Shown here piece after piece: positions 32,757-44,308 of a stretch of 64,000 nt of DNA. Origin of the DNA: Atherix ibis (Eukaryota; Arthropoda; Insecta; Diptera; Athericidae); the NCBI GenBank assembly GCA_958298945.1, contig OY282605.1, positions 23,662,811 through 23,726,810 of the forward strand, written 5' to 3'. The translations under genes were made by a program, and so were the position numbers. The notes below the pieces were generated by a model. The model saw nothing but the letters and a program-made list of their open reading frames with translations. It ran no database searches and was not told the DNA's origin. Position 1 is the stretch's first letter; the number at the start of each line of letters is the position of its first letter.

Positions 32757-34325
32757 TGACTGAAAATATTTTTACTAAAAAGATTTTTACTGAAAGTATT
32801 TTTATTGAAAAGATTTTTACTGAAAATATTTTTACTCAAAAGATTTTTACTGACAAATTTTTACTTAAAATCTTTTTGCTAACAAATTTTTAAAGAAAAC
32901 ATTTTAAGTGAAAGTATGTGTATTTTTGCTGAAAACACTTTTATTGAAAAGATTTTTACTGAAAATATTTTTACTGGAAACATTTTTACTGAAAATATTT
33001 TTACTGAAAAGATTTTAACTGAAAATGTTTTTACGGAAAGTATTTTTACTGAAAATAATTTGTGTACTGAAAACGGTTTTACTTAAAATATTTTTACTGA
33101 AATATTTTTACTCAAAATATTTTTGCTGAAAATAATTTTACTGAAAATATTATTTTTACTGAAAGTATTTGATTATTGAAAATATTTTTACTGAAAAGAT
33201 TTTTACTGAAAATATTTGTACTCAAAAGATTTTTACTGACAAATTTTTACTTAAAATCTTTTTGCTAACAAATTTTTAAAGAAAACATTTTTAGTGAAAG
33301 TATGTGTATTTTTGCTGAAAACACTTTTATTGAAAAGATTTTTACTGCAAATATTTTTTCTGGAAACATTTTTACTGAAAATATTTTTACTGAAAAGATT
33401 TTAACTGAAAATGTTTTTACGGAAAGTATTTTTACTAAAAGTATTTTTACTGAAAATAATTTGCGTACTGAAAACGGTTTTACTTAAAATATTTTTACTG
33501 AAATATTTTTACTCAAAATATTTTTGCTGAAAATAGTTTTACTGAAAATATTATTTTTACTGAAAGTATTTGATTATTGAAAATATTTTTACTGAAAAGA
33601 TTTTTACTGATAAATTTTTACTAAAAAGATTTTTACTGAAGGTATTTTTATTAAAATGGTTTTTATTGAAAATAATATTTTTACTAAAAGTATTTTTGCT
33701 GACAAATAATTTTTTTCTGAAAACATTTTTACTGAAAACATTTTAACTAAAAATATTTTTACTGAAAATATTTTTACTGAAATTATTTTTACTCAAAATA
33801 ATTTTTTCACTAAAAATATTTTTGCTGAGAACATTTTTACTGAAAATATTTTTACCGAAAATATTTTTATTAAAAATTTTTCGCCGAAATTATTTTTACT
33901 CAAAACAATATTTTTACTGAAAATACTTTCAATGAAAACATTTTTGCTGACAAATTTTTACTGAAAAGGTTTTTACTGAAAGTATTTTTACTGAAAAGGT
34001 TTTTACTGAAACTCTTTTTACTGAAAAGATTTTTACTCAAAATAATATTTTGACTGAGAAATTTTTACTGAAATAATTTTTACTGAAAGTATTTTTATTG
34101 AAAAGGTTTTTACTGAAAGTATTTTTACTGAAAAGATTTTTACTCAAAATAATTTTTTTACTGAAAAGATTTTTACTCAAAATAAATTTTTTAACTGAAA
34201 ATATTTTTACCCAAAATAATTTTTTTTCTAAAAATATTTTTACTGGAAGTTGTTTTACTGAAAATGTTTTTACTGAAAAGATTTTTACTCAAAACAATAT
34301 TTTTACTGAAAATTTTTACTGAATC
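32757..34325 (+). repeat. short-period satellite, TTTTTACTGAAAATA units
   Basis: About 100 degenerate units of 14-17 bp, with variants ending AAGATT, AGTATT or AACATT. There is also a longer duplication: 32805-33165 and 33186-33580 repeat the same unit order, including a GTATGTGTATTTTTGCTG landmark at 32913 and 33299. Open frames over it (for example 33302-33487) only reflect the period. Confidence 0.92.
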
Positions 34326-35985
34326 AAAATTTTCTTTCGAAAACAATTTGCAGAATTTTTTCGAGTGAAACTTTTTATTAAAAATTTTGATTTTGTGTGA
34401 CATACAAAATGGTAACTTTTCTAAGATCAAAGTAGTTTAGGGCGGCAACGACGGCAATATAAAATGTAGACCAATTAACAGAGTATGGTTCAGAATCTTA
34501 CCGATTACTATTGACTAGTGTAGCACATTCCTAATCGGATACAGCACGGATAAGAATGGACGAAAATCCGGTTGGGTTACGATATTCCGGACAATAGAAA
34601 TTATCTCGCAAGTTGGCGATTCATTTGCCTCTTTACTCATTTCCTCGTTTTGAGGAAGCAAGAAAACCAGAAAGGCTGGCAGCGATAAATTTGTCATATC
34701 GTCCTTAATATCCTTCGGGATGGAATAATCCAAATTTATTGTTATAGATTTTTGTTCTCTCTCATGGAATTTTTTACGATTTTTTTTTTTTCGATGGAAG
34801 AATTTCCTCTTTTTGCACAGCAAACTGTTCGCATAGAGCACAGATGGTGCCGCCAAGTAATTGCAGACACTTTACGTGGTGGTGTCGGGTGTGCCAGGTG
34901 GTTTTGATGGCTCTTTATAATTGGGCCTTCGACATATTGAATTTTTCGAGTTGTTTTTAATACTGCCAGCCCAGCTTCCGACGAATACGATTATACACTT
35001 CGAATCCGAACTCTAAATAGGCAGCGCGGTTTTATATTATTTCACTTCGAGACTTTATCCAACTTGGGATTGGAGAAGTGAACTTCAACGTTGATATCGA
35101 TATCAGCATCAACATTAGTAGCAGCATTGCCACGTTAATCTCCATTCTCTGCTTCATTTCCATCTCCATCGTTGTCGGAATCGAACTGAATTGGAATTAC
35201 TATATCGGTTATGACCATCGCCATCGCAACGATAAACTTATTTTTCTTCCAGTCACATTTATTCGATATCATTTTCTTCGCGCTTTATAATGGCTAAGGA
35301 CATTTACAAAACACGAGTATGTATGTGTGTATGTATACGCAATACGATTCCGTAAAGTATTCTCCAGCAATTTATTATTTTCGTCCTTCAAAAGAACACC
35401 GGGTGTATACTTTGGGCGAATTAATCCCACAGCCTTGCCTACCCTCCAGCATCGTTGTCATCATGATAGCCGCCACCGCCGCCACTGTCACAACCATCAC
35501 TTTATGGCTAATCGATGCAGATTTCAATGGCTAAATCAATTCTGATTCTAATTTCATTGTTGTCCGTCCACCCTCTTCTAGATGCTGCAACTTTTAAAAT
35601 AATAATTTTCATTTCCACATTAAATGCCCACGTTCGTCTTATTTGTATTATTATTATTATTATTATTATTACTTCTGTTATTGTTATCCAGTATCTACGA
35701 GTATCTATATTTTAACTGTCATTGAAATTTCCACAAAAGAAACTTAATAAATTTAACAAAAATATCGAAAAATTTTGTTCTAATTAAATTGATTCGAAAT
35801 CAAATAATTTTCAACTGTTGGCTATGAAGTCTATCTATTATTATGAATTACTGAGCTATTTATTTCGGGAATCAAATATATACTCTTTTATACAAAGAAA
35901 AGAAAAAAATTGGTATTAATAATAATAAATTGACCTTTTGATGGTAATATTTTTAACATTTTATAGGGATAGGGTGTCCCGCAAG
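34326..35985. other. intergenic, normal-composition block plus ATT microsatellite
   Basis: Between 34430 and 35600 the composition is less AT-rich, but no frame carries a domain I can name. The longest (34515-34856, -) starts at TTG. An (ATT)n run lies at about 35647-35672. Confidence 0.45.
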
Positions 35986-36800
35986 ATTTGAATTTTGCGC
36001 CATTTGTGCGGTAAAGTGTTGCCAAAGTAAAAAAAAGGCAGTGTGACAGCTGACAGTTCAGGGTTATTAAAAAAATGGAGTGCTGCATGAAAGAACAACT
36101 CGTTTTCATTGTTGAGCAATATTTTAAAAATAATAATGGTTTGCCAGATACAGTTCGCAATTTTTGTACAAAATATGGATTTAACTTCGTCAACAGTGAA
36201 GAGATTAATTAAAAAAATAGGAAGACTGAATTAATTAGTGACCTTAAACACTGTGGTCGTCCATCAAGTCGTTTCTCGAAATGACCAATTCGTGACCACG
36301 GTTCTGAATTGATGTTCAAGAGTTCAGGGCTCCCTACAGCGTATTCCCCGGAGAGATTTACCTTACAAAGTTCAATTGACTCAAGAACTAAAGCCTACTG
36401 ACAACGCATAGCGAATGGAGTTCGTTGAATTGAACAAAATCATATTCAGCGATGAGGCTCATTTTCATCTTGATGGTTTGATTAAGCCGCAAAATTGTCG
36501 CATTTGGGGTTCAGAAAATCCATGAGTGATTTTTGAGAAACAAATGCATCCACAACTTGTAACTGTTTGGTGAGGATTTTCGGCTGGAGGCATCATCGGA
36601 TCATTCTTCTTCGACAATGCATCTGGTCCAGCAATAATAGTAAATGGTGTTATGATAATCCAGTTTTTTGTGCCTAAATTGCAAGATATAAATGTGTACG
36701 ACATGTGGTTTCAACAAAACGGTACCACATGCCATACATCCCGAGAAAAAATTACTTCTTGCGTGAATATTTGAGACACCATTTATTATCGTTCAATAAC
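35986..36800 (+). mobile_element. Tc1/mariner element with DUF4817-type transposase, decayed
   Basis: An end-like GGTGTCCCGCAAGATTTG at 35970-35988 precedes MKEQLVFIVEQYFKNNNGLP near 36087, the N-terminal helix-turn-helix of this transposase type. Later, 36430-36760 reads SDEAHFHLDGLIKPQNCRIW, GSENP, VTVW.GFSAGGIIGSFFFDN, then MWFQQNGTTCHTS, in which the second catalytic Asp is replaced by Asn. The C-terminal third is missing. Stops and frameshifts interrupt it. Confidence 0.82.
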
Positions 36801-37222
36801 GATGCTGTTTAATACAATCGAAATAATAAAAATAAAAATCATTAAATTTTGATTACTTTAATGCCATCATCTTTAGTTAATACTTAAGAAAATTTACAAA
36901 ATTTCAATAAGTTGCAATAGAAAAGTAAAAACAATTAAAAAATATTCTGAATTTATTTTTGTTCTCTTCATAAATACTCTATACTTTTTTTTTTATATAT
37001 ACAGCTAACATGTACAATAAATATTTAGATGCCTTTCAATCAGTTAACATTATTACTAACTTTATTGACGTATCAATAATAACAAATCGACAAAAAATAA
37101 ATAAATAAAAATTAAAGTAAAAAAAAAAAAAAATTGAATGCACCGCACCGCGCGCACAGGACACCAAAAAGGCAGATAGGTAGGTGGTGATGGAGACAAC
37201 AAAGTCATCATCGTCTTTAGAC
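36801..37222 (-). other. Fatp 3' flank
   Basis: Probable 3' UTR (to about 37050) and AT-rich sequence without other features. Confidence 0.5.
37061..37066 (-). terminator. candidate polyadenylation signal of Fatp
   Basis: AATAAA on the - strand, about 160 bp after the Fatp stop codon, in otherwise AT-rich DNA. Confidence 0.4.
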
Positions 37223-37531
37223 TCACAGCCTGGCTTTGCCCTCCTGAATGTTATCAAAGTCGTCTTGTGTAAATGGCCTATAAATGCCATCGTGGCCCAG
37301 ATAGTACATCGGATTTTTGATATTTTTAATATCAAAACCTTCCAGTTGCAAGTCACGCTTTTTCAATTTGAATGTTCCGGTCATGGGCAATTCGGGCAGA
37401 AGGCGAATGAAAAGTGGTCGAGCGTATGGCGGTAGACTGCCTCGAATTCTTATGGAAAGTTGTTCCATGTCAACCTTCATATCGGGATCTACAATAGCGG
37501 CCATACCGGCTTTGCCTTCAACGTGTGGTAC
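37223..37531 (-). CDS. Fatp: Fatp exon 8: C-terminal domain
   Basis: Encodes [36 protein letters not shown] with the conserved Lys-rich [13 protein letters not shown], and a terminal [13 protein letters not shown] before TGA at 37223-37225. Confidence 0.95.
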   Translation of the reverse strand, partial: VPHVEGKAGMAAIVDPDMKVDMEQLSIRIRGSLPPYARPLFIRLLPELPMTGTFKLKKRDLQLEGFDIKNIKNPMYYLGHDGIYRPFTQDDFDNIQEGKARL

Positions 37532-39993
37532 CTGAATGTAAATTACCAATCAGTACTCAGTACAGATTTTTAATCAATAACAAAATGCGAAAAAAATGAT
37601 CGGAAATAACAAAAAAAATATAATTACCTCAACGCCATAGACGACACAATCTTGTAGTCCGACTACATTGCTAATCACAGCCTCCACTTCTGAAGTGGCA
37701 ACATTTTCACCGCGCCAACGGAATGTGTCGCCAGTTCGATCCTTGAAGTAGAAATATCCAAGGATATCCATTACGAGTATATCCCCAGAATTGAAGTACA
37801 TGTCACCCTCTTTGAAAACGTCACGTACAACTTTCTTCTCGGAGGCTTTCTGAAATCAGAAATAATCCTACTCGTTAGTATAGTTAATGGCGGCATCATT
37901 TTGGACTTGTTTACTTTGTCGGCATATCCACTGAAGGAGCTGACCGCTCGTTTCGGATTGATTTTACCCACAAATACCCCCGGTTCGCCTGGCTTACATT
38001 TGATGCACCGTCCACTTCCATCACGAATCGGCTCTCCTGTAGCTTCGTCACACTTCAACAGAGTAACCGGATACAATTTCTCAGCACATAAAGGCACAAA
38101 TCCAATGGCGCCAATCTGGTTCTCACAATTCACTGTTGGATAATTTCAATGTTCACATTTTTTCATGCAAAAGTTCAGTTTCGAAATACGATTAAAACTC
38201 TTACCTAAATTGGAATTGCCCTCTGTGGAGCCGTAGAGCTCACCAATTAAAGGAATATTGAATCTGGAAACAAATTGTGGCCAAATTTGTGGACGCAAAC
38301 CATTTCCGAACATCATTCGTAAATTATGCTCAGTATCGGTGGGTTTACTTGCCGCAGAAAGTAGATAACGACAAAGTTCGCCGATGTATTGTGCCACAGT
38401 GCATTCGTACTTGATACAATCTGTCCAGAAATTCGATGCTGAGAATTTCTTCCTTATCGCCATCGAGACCCCACACAGGAACACATTTCCAACACCAACC
38501 ATTCCACCGGCAGTATGGTATAAGGGTAGTGGGTTATAGACAACATCGTCCTCTTGAATACCAAGCATACGATTACTTGCAAGGCACATAAATGCGTATC
38601 TATTCGATGGGAAAGGATTTTTTTTTTAAAGGATTCTAATTATAATTTCCTATCATACAAACCTCATGTGATTAATGACAGCCGCTTTTGGCATACCCGT
38701 TGTTCCGGAGGTGTAAATATAAACCATTTTGTCTTTTGGCAAACCTTGAGCGATATCCTCTGAGACATCTTGTACTTTGTGCGTTTTAAGATCTTTCACA
38801 ATATCAACGGCATCTTTTCAATTGGAAAATGATTAAAATAATTTGAAAAAAATTTATTAAAAAAATTAAATCCTTAAAAAATATATTAAATTCGATTTTC
38901 TGTCAAATTATTGAATAGAATCAGTTGAAAATTTAAAAAAAAACCTACCATTTAGGAATTTAAACTTTGAGTCTCCACGTTGCATTTCATCATAAAATTG
39001 GAAAATTGGCAGACCTTTAATGCCGTCTTCGTTGCGGACTTCTTCCAAAGCTATAAATGATAATTATTTGATTTATTTATTTTTTCAAGTATGATGCATA
39101 ATTGAAATATAATATTTTGTGGTAAGTAAGAAAATCTAGAAAACCACTAATCGTTAACTTTTCCTTATTTACCATCGCAGCTTCTCAATAAAATATTATT
39201 TTCAATAAATCATTTTCGTAATTATCGAGTATCGATTTCAGTAAGCAACCTTTTAGAGTTTTGTTGTTTTTTTTTTGTTTTTTTATTTAGTATCGATTTA
39301 CCTTGAGCAAGTTCAGCACCAACAATTACTGCCTTCGATTCGGCTACTTTAATGGAATGTACAAGAGTTTCCTTGCGTAAATTTGAATTGATCAATGCAC
39401 TGACGACGCCAATTTTCGAGAGACCCAACCAAACAGCAGCGTACTCCGGTCTTGATTCCATTAATAGTGCAACTGTCATACCCTTAGAGTATCCTTTCGC
39501 CTTGAAATAGGAAGCGATGCTGTTACTTAAATCTTCCACATCCTGGAATGTTAATCTCCTATCATCCATAATGAATGCAGCTTTGTTTGGATTCTGTTTC
39601 AGTACTTGTCGGAAGATTTTCGGTACTGTCATTTTGTTCCGTTCCCATAACATTAAAGTTACATTGAATCTTAGAAATTTTATACCAGCCCTAGAAGTAA
39701 TGATAAAATTCCAATCAATAAATACCACCCGGAAATGATAAAACTTCATTGATACGGAAACCAATTACATTCCGGAAATATTGTAAATTATTTTACCTGA
39801 TATCTCTTGGTAGAGTGAGTACAACCGCATAAACTATTTGTGGCCGATTTCCTGTCATTAAATATCCTATAACACCCATAAGCGTAGCTAACGGAATGGG
39901 TTTATGTTCCAACATAAAGGCTACCAGCCCCCCACATAGAGCCGTACCCATCAGGGTAAGGTATTTCTTTTTAAAGTCAAGTTCAAATAACAT
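37223..39993 (-). CDS. Fatp: fatty acid transport protein / very-long-chain acyl-CoA synthetase (SLC27A family), complete
   Basis: Eight coding exons join in phase: 39797-39993, 39302-39690, 38949-39050, 38663-38813, 38205-38599, 37915-38132, 37628-37849 and 37223-37531, totalling 1983 nt (660 residues plus TGA), the family's usual length. The N-terminus has hydrophobic segments (about residues 12-60) for membrane anchoring. The AMP-binding signature [14 protein letters not shown] lies near residues 260-275, the LPLYHTAGG motif near 300, and the FATP signature [14 protein letters not shown] near 525-540. The C-terminus has [16 protein letters not shown]. The enzyme activates long-chain fatty acids to acyl-CoA with ATP and so drives their uptake; it acts at the plasma membrane or ER. 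All introns are GT-AG. The start is the first ATG after in-frame sequence; the reading frame extends upstream without stop to a possible acceptor at 40034, so an earlier start in an upstream exon is possible. Looks functional. Confidence 0.95.
37628..37849 (-). CDS. Fatp: Fatp exon 7: FATP/VLACS signature
   Basis: A 74-codon, phase 0-0 exon with [20 protein letters not shown] and the diagnostic [17 protein letters not shown] motif, ending VVYGVE. Confidence 0.95.
37915..38132 (-). CDS. Fatp: Fatp exon 6
   Basis: Encodes [17 protein letters not shown], a Cys-containing [18 protein letters not shown] segment and FSGYADK before a GTAAAC donor. Confidence 0.92.
38205..38599 (-). CDS. Fatp: Fatp exon 5: central adenylation domain
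   Basis: Encodes the [17 protein letters not shown] region, then [12 protein letters not shown], the [12 protein letters not shown] stretch and the [10 protein letters not shown] motif, all typical of FATP/ACSVL enzymes. The donor is GTAAGA. Confidence 0.94.
38663..38813 (-). CDS. Fatp: Fatp exon 4: ATP/AMP signature motif
   Basis: Encodes the P-loop-like adenylation motif [14 protein letters not shown] followed by VINHMR. The phase-1/phase-2 boundaries agree with neighbouring exons. Confidence 0.93.
38949..39050 (-). CDS. Fatp: Fatp exon 3
   Basis: A short 102-nt exon encoding [20 protein letters not shown] and a Lys-rich end. Both junctions are in phase with their neighbours, and the donor is GTAGGT. 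Confidence 0.88.
39302..39690 (-). CDS. Fatp: Fatp exon 2: start of the adenylate-forming domain
   Basis: Encodes the FATP N-terminal subdomain, with [20 protein letters not shown] and [20 protein letters not shown]. The last residues ([12 protein letters not shown]) lead into a phase-1 junction. Confidence 0.93.
39797..39993 (-). CDS. Fatp: Fatp exon 1: N-terminal membrane region
   Basis: Encodes [20 protein letters not shown] followed by two further hydrophobic stretches and PRDIR. The donor follows ATATCAG at 39797. A TTTTTCAG acceptor just upstream (exon side 40033) keeps the same frame, so this may be an internal exon preceded by a 5' exon that I cannot see. Confidence 0.85.
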
Positions 39994-40129
39994 CTTGAAT
40001 TTATTCAATTTAAATGCATCATAAAATAAAACTCTGAAAAATTTAAAAAAAAAATAAAATCAAATTTAATAATATTTATTAATTTACTGATCAAAAAAAA
40101 ACAAAGAAAAACTGAAACTTTTTACTTTG

Positions 40130-42060
40130 AGGATAATCAAAAATTAATACGGACATTTTTAAGGATCAAATTCTTATCAAAAATAATAAAAAACTTTATA
40201 AAAAAGACAATTTTTCTTAAAAGCACAATAAAATCTAAAGGAAAAAATTTTGAATTTTGTTTAAACAAAAAAAGCCGCTTTGTTATTAATTTATCCGAGA
40301 TAGTCCTTAATTCCATACAAAAAAAACTGAAGCTCAACTGAATTCGAAGATTTTTTTTATGATACAAAATTTTTTCAAAGAAATTAACAAAAAACGATTA
40401 AATCTTAAATGAAAAATTTTAAATTTTATTTGAAAATGACGCCATTTTGTTGATAGTTTATCCGAGATAGTCCTTAATTCCATACAAAAAAAACTGAAGC
40501 TCAACTGAATTGGAAGCTTTTTTTAACAAAATTTTTTCCAAGAATTCCAAAAAAAAAACAATTAAATCTAAAACAAAAAATTTTGAATTTTATTTGAAAA
40601 AAAGACGCCATTTTGTTGATAGTTTATCCGAGATAGTCCTTAATTCCATACAAAGAAACTAAAGCACAACTGAATTAGAAGCTTTTTTAACATTTTTTCT
40701 AAGAATTCCAAAAAAAAAACAAAAAAAAAATCTAAATAAAATTTTTTTAAATTTTTCATGAAAAAAACGCCGTTTTGCTGATAGTTTATCCGAGATAGTC
40801 CCATTTTGTTGATAGTTTATCGGAGATAGTCCTTAATTCCATACAAAGAAACTAAAGCACAACTGAATTGGAAGTTTTTTTTTAACAACATTTTTTCTAA
40901 GAATTCCAAAAAAAAACAATTAAATTTAAAAAAATATGAATTTTATTTTAAAAGGACGCCGTCTTGTTGATAGTTTATCCGAGATAGTCCTTAATACCAT
41001 ACAAAAAAAACTGAAGCTCAACTGAATTGGAAGCTTTTTTTAACAAAATTTTTTCCAAGAATTCCAAAAAAAAAAAATTAAATCTAAAATGAAAAATTTT
41101 GAATATTATTTGAAAAAAAGACGCCTTTTTGTTGATAGTTTATCCGAGATAGTCCTTTATTCCATACAAAGAAACTAAAGCACAACTGAATTAGAAGCTT
41201 TTTTAACATTTTTTCGAAGAATTCCAAAAAAAAACAATAAATCTAAATAAATTTTTTTTAAACTTTTCATGAAAAAAACGCCGCTTTGCTGATAGTTTAT
41301 CCGAGATAGTCCTTAATACCATACAAAAAAAACTGAAGCTCAACTGAATTCGAAGATTTTTTTATGATACAAAATTTTTTCAAAGAAATTAACAAAAAAC
41401 AATTAAATCTAAAATGAAAAATTTTAAATTTTATTTGAAAATGACGCCATTTTGTTGATAGTTTATCCGAGATAGTCCCTAATTCCATACAAAGAAACTA
41501 AAGCACAACTGAATTGGAAGTTTTTTTTTAACAACATTTTTCCTAAAAATTCCAAAAAAAACAATTAAATCTAAAAAAAAAAAAGAATTTTATTTTAAAA
41601 GGACGCCGTCTTCTTGATAGTTTATCCAAGATAGTCCTTAATACCATACAAAAAAAACTGAAGCTTAACTGAATTCGAAGATTTTTTTTATGATACAAAA
41701 TTTTTTCAAAGAAATTAACAAAAAACGATTAAATCTTAAATGAAAAATTTTAAATTTTATTTGAAAATGACGCCATTTTGTTGATAGTTTATCCGAGATA
41801 GTCCTTAATTCCATACAAAAAAAACTGAAGCTCAACTGAATTGGAAGCTTTTTTTAACAAAATTTTTTCCAAGAATTCCAAAAAAAAACAATTAAATCTA
41901 AAACAAAAAAATTTGAATTTTATTTGAAAAAAAGACGCCATTTTGTTGATAGTTTATCCGAGATAGTCCTTAATTCCATACAAAGAAACTAAAGCACAAC
42001 TGAATTGGAAGCTTTTTTTAACATTTTCTTCCAAAAATTTCTAACAAAAAACAATAAGAA
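40130..42060 (+). repeat. ~163-bp satellite, about 11-12 units, immediately upstream of Fatp
   Basis: A landmark GATAGTTTATCCGAGATAGT recurs near 40290 (variant), 40452, 40617, 40780, 40811, 40968, 41137, 41292, 41457, 41616, 41786 and 41948, a spacing of about 155-170 bp. Two monomer types alternate: GAAGCTTTTTTTAAC and CGAAGATTTTTTTTATGATA. The block 40340-40690 is nearly repeated at 41680-42015, so larger blocks were also duplicated. The array ends near the GC-rich GAGGGGGGAGGGGGG at 42087. Confidence 0.93.
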
Positions 42061-42714
42061 ATACTATAAAAAGGCAAACATGTATGAGGGGGGAGGGGGG
42101 TTGTGATTTTAAGGTTTAGAAAAATATACAGTGGTGTGCAAAAAAATTTGGACCAAATCAGTTATTATGGGTTTTGCTCTGAATTCTCTGTAATAACCTA
42201 TATTTTATCCTTTAAGTAATTTTAAGAATGTTTATTAGTCTATGTTATAAAAAGGATTCAAAAATATACTTAATTGTTCAGTAAGCTACGTGAACGAATT
42301 GAAGAAAAAAAAACCAATTAAAACATGGGAAAGGTAGTTTCTCGAGTCTACACTAGACTAAATTTTTTGGGTTTGAAAAAAAAATATTGTTTTGTGATTT
42401 CAAAAATAACAACAAATATTTAAATTGATATTTGCAAGCTTGTGTTGGCGCCATTTTTGATAACATTCTTTGTATTTGAACAATCTGCAACAATATCTGC
42501 AAGAAAAAATTTAACTGCCTTTCCAATCAAGAAACAAAGATGCCAATCAATAGTTGATACGAGGGCAAGGGACTACAAAAATATTCATTAATTTTTTCAA
42601 CATAACATTTTGTCCAATTTTTATCATTTTATTTGATTTTTTTCATATTTTGTTATTTTTCTTACAAAAATAAGAAAAAGTAATTAAAATTTAAGTAAAA
42701 TATGAGATGTGATC
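42061..42714. other. spacer with a Tc1-like terminal sequence
   Basis: At 42129-42155, ACAGTGGTGTGCAAAAAAAT resembles Tc1-type terminal repeats. I found no partner end or transposase next to it. The rest is AT-rich without features. Confidence 0.35.
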
Positions 42715-43420
42715 GAAAAGTAAATGAGGGCGAACTGGCAATAATGCGGACTTTTTTTCCACATAGCGTGTACCTTTTTTTGTCTGCTAACTACGTGTCC
42801 TATATAGGGTAATAAGTGAGGTTGTGTTATGCGTTGCGAGAAATGGAACAGCGAAATTTGGAGCAACGACGTACCATCAAGTCTGTGAGTTTTATGAAAA
42901 GTTCCAATGAGCCTTAGGGGACCATTTTTTATCGACAAGACAAGTTTTTCGATAAAATAAACCATTTTTGGAGGGTCCAGAAGCTATGGAAGACGAACCT
43001 ACCGTAGAGAGGTTTTGAACATCGAAAATTGATGAAAATGTGAAACGAATAAGGGCTTTTGTCGATTAAAAATGAACTTATCAGGAAATGAACCTATCAG
43101 GAAATTCTGATAGGTTCATTTTCTGCCCCCCCCCCCCCCATTCCCTTTCACCTTCACACTCACAAACTCGTTCTCTTTTCCTTCACTCTTCCCTCTGCCA
43201 AATCAACTGATCATAATCCATGTGACTTTATTTGTTCCTCAATATCAAAAACAAATTTAAAGGACGTCCATCTTGGTACTGTGTAATCGAGGAGCTGAAG
43301 GCGGTTCCAGTTAAAGCCATCCTGCGTTGATGAATATGTTAGTTTCCCAAAAGAACTAATTAAAAAAGGATAACATTTTTCTATAAAAAATATGGAATTG
43401 AAATGCCAAAATCATCTGCC
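42715..43420 (+). mobile_element. old mariner relic, 'SKTDENV' family, with poly(C) and hairpin
   Basis: The + strand has ATGGAACAGCGAAATTTGGA at 42843, a KSSNEP/YEKFQ.A trace near 42895, VFR..KPFLEG near 42945, and GNRKLMKM in the KTDENV position near 43025. Its tail holds a 19-bp-arm hairpin (43082-43125), a C run (about 43126-43139) and the GGAGCTGAAGGCGGTTCC block shared with the 16.2-kb copy. Confidence 0.6.
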
Positions 43421-43429
43421 GCTGTCAGT

Positions 43430-44243
43430 TTAATAAGCTTTGCAATTTATTCATGAAAAGATACACGCCTCAACAATGCTCGGAAATTATCCAATTTTCT
43501 TATCAAAATAATCGTTCTTTTATTGCAACTTATCGTACAGTTCCTCGAATTTTTGGTCATCATAATCGGTCTAGTGTGCTTACTATTCGTCGAACTGCGG
43601 AAAGTTTTTCACGTACCAGTAAAGTTCCAAAAATATTGGCAAGTATTGATGAAGAACCAAATTTATTGATTTCATAGCGTTCTCAACATTTGGGACTGTC
43701 TGGCATATTTTACGGGTCGATTTGAGCTAACATCGTTACAAAATTCTTATCAAACCAGAATTGAAGCCAGTAAATTTACTGATTTTGCTCTGGAACAGCT
43801 TGAAAATGATACTGATTTTTCCAAGAAAATTATCTTCTCAGATGAAGCGCTTTTGCATATCTCCAGAGATATCGGTGAATAAATAAAATTGGCGTTACTG
43901 GTCTGAAGCCAATCCACACACAATTCACGAGAAATCTTTATATTCCGAAAAATGACCGTTTGGTGTGGTTTAGGGCACGGTGGCATCATAGGTCCTTATT
44001 TTTTTCAAATTGAGGAAGGAGTTTCCGTTATTGTCAATGGTGAGCGGAACAGATCGATAATAACGAACTTTTTGTGTTCTCAATTGGAAGCTATTTATTT
44101 AAAAAATATGTGGTCACTAAGTGCCAACCAAAATGTCACTAAGTGCCACACAGCCCATGCCACAACCTATCTATTGCGGGAAGTTTACGAGTCGATAATT
44201 TTAAGAAATGCCTATGTGCAGTACAAAGGTATTAGTTAAATCA
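43430..44243 (+). mobile_element. Tc1/mariner with DUF4817-type transposase, decayed
   Basis: MKRYTPQQCSEIIQFSYQNN at 43453 is the characteristic N-terminal helix-turn-helix. RSQHLGLS follows near 43680, then KIIFSDEA at about 43830 (first Asp), MTVWCGLGHGGIIGPYFFQ at 43952, and SVIVNGERNRSIITNFL. A TKCHTAHATTYLL stretch near 44140 marks the region after the second Asp. Stops break it, and the C-terminal third with the third Asp is missing. It ends at a 60-bp hairpin. Confidence 0.85.
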
Positions 44244-44280
44244 CAACTTAGTAGTTGTGATTTAACTAACACCTTTGTAC
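44221..44280. repeat. 60-bp near-perfect hairpin
   Basis: Arms of 28 bp (GTACAAAGGTATTAGTTAAA...) with one mismatch and a 4-nt loop TAGT, exactly at the border between the DUF4817-type relic and the next mariner. Confidence 0.95.
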
Positions 44281-44308
44281 TTCTTCTTGTGTAGTTATTT
44301 AAAGTCAT

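Noticed and set aside
33302..34430. Open frames with repeated FTENIFTE/FSKNIF-like words
   Set aside because: They are translations of the 15-bp satellite and carry no independent coding evidence.
35078..35290. 70-codon ORF with repeated Ile/Ser
   Set aside because: Low-complexity translation without start context or homology.
40130..42060. Considered a CRISPR array because of regular repeats
   Set aside because: Eukaryotic DNA; units are about 163 bp without short repeats and unique spacers.
42129..42155. Possible Tc1 element end
   Set aside because: No matching second end or transposase found nearby; could be a solo remnant or chance.
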